From NCBI GenBank assembly GCA_002293625.1, contig DBDP01000187.1:1-11809 (forward strand): a stretch of DNA of 11,809 bases. The letters run 5' to 3'. The stretch comes from Clostridiales bacterium UBA929. GTDB taxonomy: Bacteria > Bacillota > Clostridia > Oscillospirales > UBA929. Of this stretch, positions 5,138 through 11,809 are shown piece by piece. The position numbers and the translations under genes were made by a program. Within the stretch, counting starts at the first letter, position 1; each line of letters opens with the position of its first letter. Under the pieces are notes generated by a model that was not told where the DNA came from, made no database searches, and saw nothing but the letters and a program-made list of their open reading frames with translations.

Positions 5138-6742
5138 ATGGATTTCCTCAAGAATATCTTTACCCGCATAAAAGACTGGTTTGCCGGTCTGTGGACAAAG
5201 ACAGAGAAGCGCGACAGGACGCGCTTCATTGTCATATCTCTAATCGCGCTGATACTCATTATCGCGGCTTTTGTCATGCTCGGCAGCGGGAACTATATCG
5301 AACTGAGTCCTACGATCAACGGTTCGGAGAGCGCCGAAGCTATGTCAGCCGCGAGAACGGTGCTGGATGAAAACGACATCGGCTACAGGGTCAGCGGCGA
5401 CAAGCTGCTCGTTCACAGAAACGACCACCCCAGCGCCATTTCGGCGCTTACATTGTCCGGCAGTTTGCCGTTCGAGCCGGACTACAGCATCTATCAGCTG
5501 GGCAGCGGCTTATCCAGCACAAGCGAGGACAGCAGCCGTTTCTATAACCTCATGTTGCAAGACGAGATTCAAACGACGCTGGAGCGGATGGCGTTCGTTG
5601 ATTCCGCGGCGGTTATTCTGAACATTGCGGACAACACAGACGCTTTCTTCGCGAGTGAAATCAAAATCAGTACGGCTGCCGTTAATTTGAGCCTTAACGC
5701 GGAAATTGAGCGGGGGCAGGTCGATACCCTTGTCGCGCATGTTGCCAACGCCGCCGGCATCGACCCGGAGAACGTGACGATCTCCGACCAAGACGGACGC
5801 AAACTCAATAAACTGGCAGTCAACGACGAAATGGATATCCAGCAAAAGCGGCTGGAATACAAAAGGCAGTTTGAAAAAGACTTGGCTGATAATATTATGT
5901 CGCTTCTTGCGCCGATTTTTGATACGAAGCACATTACCTTAACCGCCAACGCCACGTTTAACTACGATGAAACCAGTGTCTCCGAGAGAATAGTAAGCCC
6001 TGTTGTCGATGATAACGGGATTGTACGATCTGTCCAACGATTGGTGGAAGACGCGATCGGCAACACACCCTATGGCGGGGAACCGGGTACCGACGAAAAC
6101 GGCTTGGGCGAGGACTACGCGGAAATCGACGATGTGGTGAATGAATACCACCAAACGCAGGAAACGATCAATTACGAAATCAACGAAACGCTGAGAGAGA
6201 TTCGCCCCGAAATGGGTTCGCTGGAGGATCTCACATTTGCGCTGGCGATTGATTCCAACTTCATCCCGGAGGAAGAGCAAAACACGGAAGCAATCACCTT
6301 GCTGGTCGGTTCGGGCGCGGGCATACCGCAAGAGGAGCAGGAGACCCATATCACCGTTCAGTACCAAGCGTTCCGCGGTCTGGAAGAGGAAGAACAAAGG
6401 CGTCTGGATTACGAAGCGCGTCTGCGGCAGCAGGAACTGTTTGACTTGATCAAGCTGCTGGCGTTGTATATCATCATCGGGCTTTGCGTGATTATTCTCA
6501 TTTGGCGTACCTTCGCCTTCCTGAAGCCGAAGCCGGTGGAAGTAGCCGAAGAAGAACCCTTTATGCTGGGCGATGTGGGGGATTACGGCGAATTGTTGGA
6601 AGCCGCCGAGGCGAGCCAAGAGCTGGAGGTTACCAAGACTGCGTCCCGCGAGCGGGTAGAGCAGTTTGTCGAAAGCAATCCCGAAGCCGTAGCCAGCATG
6701 ATTCGCACGTGGCTGCAGGATGAAGGGGAAAGGGGCTGGTAA
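5138..6742 (+). CDS. fliF: Flagellar MS-ring protein FliF
   Basis: FliF forms the membrane-embedded MS ring that houses the export gate and carries the rotor. The 534 residues are of usual length. An amphipathic N-terminus is followed by the first membrane helix at about 30-49 (IVISLIALILIIAAFVML). A large extracytoplasmic part (about 50-435) contains the ring-building motifs, including the YscJ/FliF core with SGSLPFEPDYSIY and SSRFYNLMLQDEIQTTLER, and an acidic loop at about 315-335. The second membrane helix is at about 437-459. The cytoplasmic tail ends with VEQFVESNPEAVASMIRTWL, the FliG-binding segment. The ATG at 5138 has AGGTG just upstream. fliG begins 3 nt after its stop. Nothing suggests truncation. 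Confidence 0.97.
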   Translation: MDFLKNIFTRIKDWFAGLWTKTEKRDRTRFIVISLIALILIIAAFVMLGSGNYIELSPTINGSESAEAMSAARTVLDENDIGYRVSGDKLLVHRNDHPSAISALTLSGSLPFEPDYSIYQLGSGLSSTSEDSSRFYNLMLQDEIQTTLERMAFVDSAAVILNIADNTDAFFASEIKISTAAVNLSLNAEIERGQVDTLVAHVANAAGIDPENVTISDQDGRKLNKLAVNDEMDIQQKRLEYKRQFEKDLADNIMSLLAPIFDTKHITLTANATFNYDETSVSERIVSPVVDDNGIVRSVQRLVEDAIGNTPYGGEPGTDENGLGEDYAEIDDVVNEYHQTQETINYEINETLREIRPEMGSLEDLTFALAIDSNFIPEEEQNTEAITLLVGSGAGIPQEEQETHITVQYQAFRGLEEEEQRRLDYEARLRQQELFDLIKLLALYIIIGLCVIILIWRTFAFLKPKPVEVAEEEPFMLGDVGDYGELLEAAEASQELEVTKTASRERVEQFVESNPEAVASMIRTWLQDEGERGW

Positions 6743-6745
6743 ACC

Positions 6746-7762
6746 GTGGCTCCCAAACAGCAGGAACAGTTGAGCGGTCGTGAAAAAGCCGCCATACTGC
6801 TCATAGCCCTCGGAAAGGAGTATTCCTCGAAGATATTCCGGCATTTGAAGGATGAGGAAATCGAACAGCTGACGCTTGACATCACCAACGTCAAGCGTGT
6901 TGACGCCGTACAAAAAGACGCGATCATTCAAGAGTTTTACGAGGAATGCTTAACACAGAGCTACCTGTCCGAAGGCGGCATTGATTACGCCCGCGAACTG
7001 CTGGAAGCGTCTATCGGTTCGCAGCGCGCTTACGAATTGATTAACCGTCTTACATCATCGCTCCAGGTGCGTCCCTTTGACTTTGCCCGCAAAGCCGACC
7101 CGAACCAAATCTTAACGTTTATGCAAAACGAGCATCCGCAGACCATCGCGCTGGTTCTTTCGTATCTGGAACCCGATATGTCCGCCGCGATTCTCTCCAA
7201 ACTGCCGATTGACAAGCAGACGCAGGTTGTCGTACGTATATCCACGATGGATCGCACCAGCCCGGAATATGTGCGCGAGGTGGAGCGTATCCTCGACCGC
7301 AAACTGAGCAGCATGGGGATGGACGATTTCACGATGGTTGGCGGGATACAGTCCATTGTCGATATCCTCAATGCCGCCGACCGCACGACCGAACGTCGCG
7401 TCTTGGAAGAGCTGGAGATTGAGAACGGCGAACTGGTTGACGAGATCCGCCGCAAGATGTTCGTCTTCGAAGACATTATCAAGCTCGACAAACGCGCGAT
7501 ACAGCGCGTACTCAAAGAGGTGGAGAACGCCGACCTCACCATCGCCCTCAAGAACGCCACCGACGAGCTGCGGAACCTCATCTTTGAGAATATGTCCAAG
7601 CGTCTGTCCGACATGATTAAAGAGGACATGGAATATATGGGTCCCGTGCGCGTGCGCGACGTAGAAGACGCGCAGCAGAAGATCGTCAACGTAATACGCA
7701 AGCTGCAGGATGCCGGCGAAATCATCGTCTCGCGCGGGCAGGAGGATGAGTTGGTTGTCTAA
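6746..7762 (+). CDS. fliG: Flagellar motor switch protein FliG
   Basis: FliG is the rotor protein that binds FliF through its N-domain, FliM through its middle domain and the MotA stator through its C-terminal charged helix, producing torque. The 338 residues are of full length. The N-domain begins with the LSGREKAAILLIALG helix. The middle domain holds the EHPQ motif at 129-132 (NEHPQTIALVLSYL), and the C-domain has FVFEDIIKLDKRAIQRVLKE, including the charged torque helix region, then DVEDAQQKIVNVIRKL near the end. The start is GTG, 3 nt after the fliF stop, with AAAGGGG about 10 nt upstream inside fliF. Its 3' end overlaps fliH. Confidence 0.97.
   Translation: MAPKQQEQLSGREKAAILLIALGKEYSSKIFRHLKDEEIEQLTLDITNVKRVDAVQKDAIIQEFYEECLTQSYLSEGGIDYARELLEASIGSQRAYELINRLTSSLQVRPFDFARKADPNQILTFMQNEHPQTIALVLSYLEPDMSAAILSKLPIDKQTQVVVRISTMDRTSPEYVREVERILDRKLSSMGMDDFTMVGGIQSIVDILNAADRTTERRVLEELEIENGELVDEIRRKMFVFEDIIKLDKRAIQRVLKEVENADLTIALKNATDELRNLIFENMSKRLSDMIKEDMEYMGPVRVRDVEDAQQKIVNVIRKLQDAGEIIVSRGQEDELVV
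7740..7757 (+). promoter_or_regulatory. Ribosome binding site that decides the fliH start
   Basis: A consensus AGGAGG (7740-7745) lies inside the end of fliG. It directly abuts an in-frame ATG at 7746, giving a spacing of 0, which is unusable. It is 9 nt from an in-frame TTG at 7755-7757, and that TTG start yields a product beginning MSNIIKA, the usual FliH N-terminus in Firmicutes. Confidence 0.65.
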
Positions 7763-8516
7763 CATCATCAAAGCCCGCGCCACACGTTTGCTCCCGCCGG
7801 AGGAACGGCGTCAAGAAGCAACAGAAGAACCCGTTTTCTCGGAGACAGGCGCACGCGAGGCGGCGGTGTATCAAGCGGCGTATGACGAAGTCGTCGCGGC
7901 GGCGCAGGACGAAGTCGCGCTATTGATGGAAGACGCGCGGCAGAAAGCCCGCAGCTTGGTGGACGAAGCGGCGCGGGACGCCGAAACAATCCGCGAGACG
8001 GCACGGGAAGAGGGTCGCCGCCGGGGGTCGACCGAAGGGTATCAAGAAGGTTTTTTGCAGGCCGGGCAGGAATTAGAGAGCCTGTTAAAACAGGGTCAGG
8101 ACGAGGTAGACGCCGTCCTTCGGGAAGCGTACGAGATACAGGGGCGGCAGATGTCGGATATGGAGCCGGAACTATACCGGCTCGCGCTCGATATCGCCGA
8201 AAAGATATTGGGTTATGAGCTTGAGCATAACAGCGAGGCATTTTTATCCATTGTCAGGAAAGCTGTGGACACCATGCAGTGCGAGGCGCACGCCACGTTG
8301 CACATTAACGCCGAAGAGTACATCGGCGCGTTCCGTTCCAGAGATTCCGTCCGGCTGAAAACGGGCAAAGGCTCTGTGACCGCCGACGTGATGATTGACC
8401 CTTCGGTGGAGGCGGGCGGGTGCCTGATTGAAACGGAGAACAACATGGCGGACGCGTCGCCTTCCACGCAGCTCTCGCAAATCGCGCAGAATTTAGGGAT
8501 CGACCATGAGTATTGA
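7755..8516 (+). CDS. fliH: Flagellar export ATPase regulator / stator FliH
   Basis: FliH dimers bind the FliI ATPase and tether it to the export gate and C ring, holding its activity in check. From the TTG at 7755 the protein has 253 residues. The N-terminus MSNIIKARATRLL is followed by a long Ala/Glu-rich coiled coil (about 35-130). This includes a GxxxG array at G87, G91, G95 and G99, a hallmark of FliH helical dimers. The C-terminal domain (about 135-253), with VMIDPSVEAGGCLIETENN and the final SPSTQLSQIAQNL, is the FliI-binding, V-ATPase-E-like part. The start overlaps fliG by 8 nt and the end overlaps fliI by 11 nt, indicating tight coupling. In-frame starts at 7710 and 7746 are possible but have badly placed ribosome binding sites. 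Confidence 0.9.
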   Translation: MSNIIKARATRLLPPEERRQEATEEPVFSETGAREAAVYQAAYDEVVAAAQDEVALLMEDARQKARSLVDEAARDAETIRETAREEGRRRGSTEGYQEGFLQAGQELESLLKQGQDEVDAVLREAYEIQGRQMSDMEPELYRLALDIAEKILGYELEHNSEAFLSIVRKAVDTMQCEAHATLHINAEEYIGAFRSRDSVRLKTGKGSVTADVMIDPSVEAGGCLIETENNMADASPSTQLSQIAQNLGIDHEY

Positions 8517-9810
8517 TTTTGAACGCGCCGGAAACATCGTCAAGCAGGGCGCTTCCCTTAAATACTCCGGCAGCGTGCAGGCAATCTCCGGCCTAACGGT
8601 GGAAGCCGGCGGACCGGCGGTGCAAATCGGCGAGATGTGCCGGATATACACCCTTGCGGGCGAACGCTTCATGCCGGCCGAAGTGGTCGGCTTTCGTGAT
8701 AAACGCGTCCTGCTGATGCCTTACGGCGACTTGGCCGGGGTGGGTCCCGGCTCACGGGTCGTCTCCACCAATCGTACCCTCAGCATCAACGTCAGCGAAG
8801 CGCTCAAAGGGCGGGTCGTGGACGGTCTGGGCATTCCGATGGACGGCGGCGCTCCGTTCGCCGCGGAAGCGACCGTCTCGGTTGAGAACACGCCGCCCAA
8901 CCCGCTCGACAGACCTCTGATCGAGGAACCGCTCCCGCTGGGGGTGCGCGCCATTGACGGTCTGCTCACCTGCGGACAGGGGCAGCGTATCGGTATCTTT
9001 GCCGGTTCCGGCGTCGGAAAAAGTACGCTGCTGGGTATGATCGCCCGCAACGCGAAAAGCGACGTGAACGTGATTACCCTGATCGGGGAGCGCGGACGCG
9101 AAGTGAACGGCTTCCTGCGTCACGACTTGGGCGAGGAGGGGTTGAAACGTTCGGTCGTCGTCGTCGCTTCCAGCGATCAACCCGCGCTGATCCGCGCCAA
9201 ATCGGCGATGACGGGTACGCGAATCGCGGAATACTTCCGGGACAAGGGTTACAACGTCCTCTTGATGATGGACAGCCTGACGCGCTACGCGATGGCGCAG
9301 CGCGAGGTGGGGATGGCTGCGGGCGAACCGCCGGTATCGCGCGGGTACACCCCTTCTGTCTACACAGTCATGCCAAAACTGCTGGAGCGGACGGGCAACG
9401 CCCCGACCGGCTCGATTACGGCGCTCTACACCGTGTTGGTTGAGGGCGACGACTTGAACGAACCCATTACCGACACGGCGCGCGGCATCTTGGACGGTCA
9501 CATCGTCCTGTCCCGCGCGATGGCGAACCGCAACCACTATCCGGCAATAGACATTCTCGCGAGTATCTCGCGTCTGATGCCGGACGTAACCAAGCGGGAA
9601 CACTATAAACAGGCGGGACGCATTAAGAGCATGATGGCGGTTCACCGCGACGCGCAGGATCTGATAAACATCGGCGCGTATAAAGCGGGTTCCAACCCCG
9701 ATATCGACGCGTCGATTAAATTGATTAAGCCCATCACCGAGTTTTTACAGCAGGACGTCGACGACGGAAGCCCTTATGACGTGACGCTGGAGCGCTTGAT
9801 GAAGCTATGA
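8506..9810 (+). CDS. fliI: Flagellum-specific ATPase FliI
   Basis: FliI is the hexameric ATPase of the flagellar type III export apparatus, related to the F1 beta subunit, which helps unload substrates from chaperones at the inner membrane. The 434 residues are normal length. A beta-barrel N-domain spans about 1-95. The catalytic domain has Walker A AGSGVGKST (166-174, K172), the catalytic-glutamate motif GERGRE (194-199, E195) and Walker B VLLMMDSLTRYA (251-262). The C-terminal helical domain follows VTKREHYKQAG. All catalytic residues are present. The ATG at 8506 lies within the fliH end (11-nt overlap), and its stop overlaps the fliJ start as ATGA. Confidence 0.97.
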   Translation: MSIDFERAGNIVKQGASLKYSGSVQAISGLTVEAGGPAVQIGEMCRIYTLAGERFMPAEVVGFRDKRVLLMPYGDLAGVGPGSRVVSTNRTLSINVSEALKGRVVDGLGIPMDGGAPFAAEATVSVENTPPNPLDRPLIEEPLPLGVRAIDGLLTCGQGQRIGIFAGSGVGKSTLLGMIARNAKSDVNVITLIGERGREVNGFLRHDLGEEGLKRSVVVVASSDQPALIRAKSAMTGTRIAEYFRDKGYNVLLMMDSLTRYAMAQREVGMAAGEPPVSRGYTPSVYTVMPKLLERTGNAPTGSITALYTVLVEGDDLNEPITDTARGILDGHIVLSRAMANRNHYPAIDILASISRLMPDVTKREHYKQAGRIKSMMAVHRDAQDLINIGAYKAGSNPDIDASIKLIKPITEFLQQDVDDGSPYDVTLERLMKL

Positions 9811-10265
9811 AGAAGTTTGTCTTCACCCTGCAATCGGTGCTGAACGTCAAACGTGCGCAGGAGAAGCAGCGGATGGGCGAGCTGGCGGAGTGCAACGCCC
9901 GCATCCGCGAACATGAGACGTTGCTGCAGGACTGCCTTGAGCATGAGCGGGCGCAGAACGCGCTGTACCGCAAAGAGCTGGAGGAAGGGCTTACGCCCTT
10001 TTGGCTGCGGTCTTGGAGCTGGGCGCACCGCGCGATACGGGAGCGCATCGACTATCAGCGGAAGGTGCTGGAGCAGGCCGAAGGCGAACGGGTGAGGATA
10101 CAGAAGTCCCTCGTTGCGGCGATGCAGGAGCGCAAAATGCTGGAGAAACTGCGGGAGAAGCAATGGGAAGAGTACCGCGCCGAGGAGCGAAAAGAGACTG
10201 AAGCGGCTGTGTCCGAGTTTGTGGGACACGATATTTATAAAAATACCATAGCGTTTGAGGAGTGA
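9807..10265 (+). CDS. fliJ: Flagellar export protein FliJ
   Basis: FliJ is a small coiled-coil protein that inserts into the FliI ring, like the gamma stalk of F1, and couples it to the FlhA export gate. The 152 residues are of normal length and almost entirely predicted helical. The N-terminus MKKFVFTLQSVLNVKRAQE fits the family pattern F-x-F-x-LQ-x-VL-x-x-K/R. Long charged helices follow, with ERIDYQRKVLEQAEGERVRIQ in the middle. Sequence conservation in this family is low, so position directly after fliI and the N-terminal pattern carry the call. It starts within the fliI stop codon (4-nt overlap). Confidence 0.92.
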   Translation: MKKFVFTLQSVLNVKRAQEKQRMGELAECNARIREHETLLQDCLEHERAQNALYRKELEEGLTPFWLRSWSWAHRAIRERIDYQRKVLEQAEGERVRIQKSLVAAMQERKMLEKLREKQWEEYRAEERKETEAAVSEFVGHDIYKNTIAFEE

Positions 10266-10271
10266 TCGAAT

Positions 10272-10970
10272 ATGGCGGCGGCGACTAAAGAAGGCGTCAA
10301 GGCTCCCAGCTTAGGGGAACTGGAGGATCTCGCACCCAAAAAACCGGAAAAAGCGGTTAAGCCCGAAAAAGTAAGTACCCCGACGGAAACGGCACAAAAA
10401 TCCGGCGGGGCGCTCAAGGTCGCCCTGCTGGTGTCGCTCGGCTGGCTCGTGCTGATCAGCGCGGTTATCCTGCTGATTCTCTACGACCCCACCGAGTATA
10501 AAGACATTCGTAACGCGGCGCTGCTCTTCCTCAACCCGGAGGAGGAGGCGCTGGACGATTATTACTACGAAAAAGTGCCGGAGATGCTGGATTGGGAACG
10601 CGAACTTTATGACCGCGAAGCGGAACTGGACGTGTACGAAGCGGAGCTGGATATCTACTCCGACGAGCTGGACGAACGCGACTATGCCTTGAGTGACCGC
10701 GAAGACGAGGTGGAAACGTTGCTGGAAGAGTTGGGCGGCACCGAAGGCGGCGGCGTGATTATCCCCGATTATGCCTCTGTGGGAAAAACTTTCGCCGCGA
10801 TGTCCCCTGCCCGGGCTGCTGAAATTCTCGCTGAATTAGACGAAATGATTGCCGCGCAGATTTGCCAGACAATCAGTAAAAACGCGCTCGGTGCCATTTT
10901 CGATGTGATGGACATTGACGCCGCAACGGCGATCATGGAGGTTTCGACAGAGCCGATTGAGCTAGAATAG
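10272..10970 (+). CDS. Membrane protein with acidic heptad coiled coil and MgtE_N/MotE-like C-terminus
   Basis: This resembles the YlxF/MotE-like proteins often encoded directly after fliJ in Firmicutes; their exact role is not settled. It has 232 residues. A charged cytoplasmic N-terminus (1-46) is followed by one membrane helix at about 49-71 (VALLVSLGWLVLISAVILLIL). An acidic linker comes next, then six uninterrupted heptads (about 111-152) beginning ELYDREA-ELDVYEA-ELDIYSD. The small helical C-terminal domain (about 168-232), with FAAMSPARAAEILAEL and IFDVMDIDAATAIMEV, matches the MgtE N-domain repeat pattern. The ATG at 10272 follows GAGGAG by 9 nt and lies 6 nt after fliJ, so it is in the operon. 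It is not a magnesium transporter, because it lacks the MgtE membrane domain. Confidence 0.8.
   Translation: MAAATKEGVKAPSLGELEDLAPKKPEKAVKPEKVSTPTETAQKSGGALKVALLVSLGWLVLISAVILLILYDPTEYKDIRNAALLFLNPEEEALDDYYYEKVPEMLDWERELYDREAELDVYEAELDIYSDELDERDYALSDREDEVETLLEELGGTEGGGVIIPDYASVGKTFAAMSPARAAEILAELDEMIAAQICQTISKNALGAIFDVMDIDAATAIMEVSTEPIELE
10602..10727 (+). repeat. Six in-frame 21-bp (heptad) units inside the MotE-like gene
   Basis: The DNA encodes six consecutive seven-residue units, ELYDREA, ELDVYEA, ELDIYSD, ELDERDY, ALSDRED and EVETLLE. Similarity is strongest between units 1-4 and suggests growth by tandem duplication followed by drift. The product is a highly acidic continuous coiled coil placed outside the membrane helix. 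Confidence 0.65.
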
Positions 10971-10982
10971 CGCTCGAAAAAC
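10969..10982 (+). repeat. 14-nt leader repeat, copy 2 (upstream of the NadE-like gene)
   Basis: AGCGCTCGAAAAAC is identical to 3777-3790. Here its CTCG (10973-10976) can pair with CGAG (10982-10985), forming a small hairpin that touches the AGGAGGT ribosome binding site (10984-10990) of the next gene. Confidence 0.4.
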
Positions 10983-10996
10983 GAGGAGGTACGGGT

Positions 10997-11809
10997 TTGC
11001 ATAAGGACTTTATCCGCGCGGCGGCGGTCACGCCGGCACTAAAACCCGGCGATCCGCGTTTTAACTCGGATGCGATATTTTTCGCGATTCAAAAAGTGAA
11101 CAGCGCGGACTTAATTGTGCTGCCTGAGCTTGCGTTAACGGGAAGCACTTGCGGCAACTTGTTTTTCCATGACTCCCTGCTGGACGTTGCCGAGAGCGCG
11201 CTGACGGCGCTCCTGCGGGATACGAGAGACGCGAAAACCCTAATCGCTGTCGGACTGCCCGTGCGGTTCCGTCAGGGATTGTATAATTGCGCCGCCGTGC
11301 TTTCTGAGGGTATGCTGCTGGGTGTTGTCCCGAAGAGCAGTCCGTCGTCTCAATTCCTCCGAAGCGGCGCAAACCTGTCGGGCGCGGTCACGCTCTGCGG
11401 GAAGACCGTACCGTTCGGCTCCGATCTGCTCTTTGACGCGGGCGGCGGTTTTTGTGTCGGGTTTGAACCGGGAGAAGACACTGTTCCCTCCCCCGCCGAA
11501 CGCGCCGTATTGAACGGAGCGTCTGTGATCGGGCAATTGGCGGCGGTTCCGGCTTGGGAGAGCGACCGCCTTCGCGATACGGCGCGGGTGCAGTCGGCAA
11601 GGCTGCGGTGCGCCTACGTCTGCGCGTCGGCGGACGAGACGAAAACCGCCGGCTTAATCGCCGAAAACGGGGTTGTTTTAGCATCGGACGGAACGGGAGA
11701 AGCGACCGTTACGGAGCTGGATTTAGGCTTGCTGGCGCATGAACGATTGCGCCTGTCAAATGGCAGCGAGATGTCCGCCATGCGTATCATCCCCTTCCGG
11801 CGCGGCGTC
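10997..11809 (+). CDS. nadE: NadE-type NAD+ synthetase, degenerate glutaminase (nitrilase-fold) domain, 3' end beyond window
   Basis: Glutamine-dependent NAD+ synthetases use an N-terminal nitrilase-type domain to free ammonia from glutamine for the C-terminal synthetase. The visible 271 codons cover about the whole N-terminal domain. Matches include HKDFIRAAAVTP at the start, VLPELALTG (general base E44), VGLPVR, LYNCAAVLSEGMLLGVVPK (K113), VPFGSDLLF, SARLRCAYV, IAENG and ELDLGLLAHERLRL. The nucleophile motif EICED is EPGED here (157-161), so the catalytic Cys is G159. The conserved Tyr of the TGY motif is S50, the LPNYxEFYE loop after VPK is gone, and the GESTTDL segment is shortened. There is no stop or frameshift. 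The TTG start at 10997 is forced: AGGAGGT lies 6 nt upstream and an in-frame stop (10958) precedes it. It follows the flagellar operon by 26 nt. Whether the synthetase domain exists is beyond the window. Confidence 0.75.
   Translation, partial: MHKDFIRAAAVTPALKPGDPRFNSDAIFFAIQKVNSADLIVLPELALTGSTCGNLFFHDSLLDVAESALTALLRDTRDAKTLIAVGLPVRFRQGLYNCAAVLSEGMLLGVVPKSSPSSQFLRSGANLSGAVTLCGKTVPFGSDLLFDAGGGFCVGFEPGEDTVPSPAERAVLNGASVIGQLAAVPAWESDRLRDTARVQSARLRCAYVCASADETKTAGLIAENGVVLASDGTGEATVTELDLGLLAHERLRLSNGSEMSAMRIIPFRRGV

Noticed and set aside
5939..6931. A 330-codon open frame on the - strand opposite fliF and fliG
   Set aside because: It is antisense to two certain genes, has no recognisable domain, no convincing ribosome binding site, and a composition typical of a mirror frame in GC-rich DNA.
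8752..9645. A 297-codon open frame on the - strand opposite fliI
   Set aside because: It is entirely within fliI, rich in His/Arg/Val as expected from reverse reading of conserved codons, and has no family signal.
10272..10970. Calling this gene a magnesium transporter (MgtE) or FliK
   Set aside because: It has only one membrane helix and an MgtE_N-like tail, without CBS or transport domains. It is too short and lacks the FliK hook-length C-domain.

Overview
The window looks like a chromosomal piece of a motile, moderately GC-rich Clostridia-type Firmicute. The evidence is the gene order cheR-cheB-cheD, then flgB-flgC-fliE-fliF-fliG-fliH-fliI-fliJ-(MgtE_N/MotE-like gene), the presence of CheD, strong AGGAGG/AAGGGGG ribosome binding sites, frequent GTG and TTG starts, and protein sequences that read like Oscillospiraceae-type homologues. 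The genus cannot be fixed by reading alone. All genes are on the + strand except argG at the left edge. No stretch longer than about 165 bases lacks a gene.

Left edge (1-410): the 5' end of argG (argininosuccinate synthase, - strand) is divergent from cheR. Each gene has a near-consensus sigma-A promoter with 17-bp spacing. A very good ArgR/AhrC operator (ARG box, 310-327) lies across the argG -35 element.

Adaptation module (408-2871): CheR methyltransferase, CheB methylesterase and CheD deamidase, the three enzymes that chemically modify chemoreceptors. A 101-bp structured inverted-repeat element lies between cheR and cheB. A flagellum-associated lytic transglycosylase (2938-3657) follows with its own promoter. 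It has no Sec signal.

Flagellar basal-body/export operon (3818-10970): rod proteins FlgB and FlgC, rod adaptor FliE, MS ring FliF, rotor/switch FliG, the export ATPase complex FliH-FliI-FliJ, and a membrane protein with an acidic heptad coiled coil and a MgtE_N/MotE-like C-terminus. Most genes overlap or nearly abut, which suggests translational coupling. A promoter region with two dyads precedes flgB. A second, smaller hairpin element of the same style as the cheR-cheB one lies just upstream of fliF.

Right edge (10997-11809, open): instead of the usual fliK/flgD/flgE continuation, a TTG-started gene encodes the nitrilase/glutaminase domain of a glutamine-dependent NAD+ synthetase (NadE). 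The reading frame is intact, but the catalytic Cys has become Gly and the glutamine-pocket motifs are missing. This apparently glutaminase-dead NadE domain at the end of a flagellar operon is the most unusual thing in the window. I saw no CRISPR array, tRNA, rRNA, transposase or phage gene.
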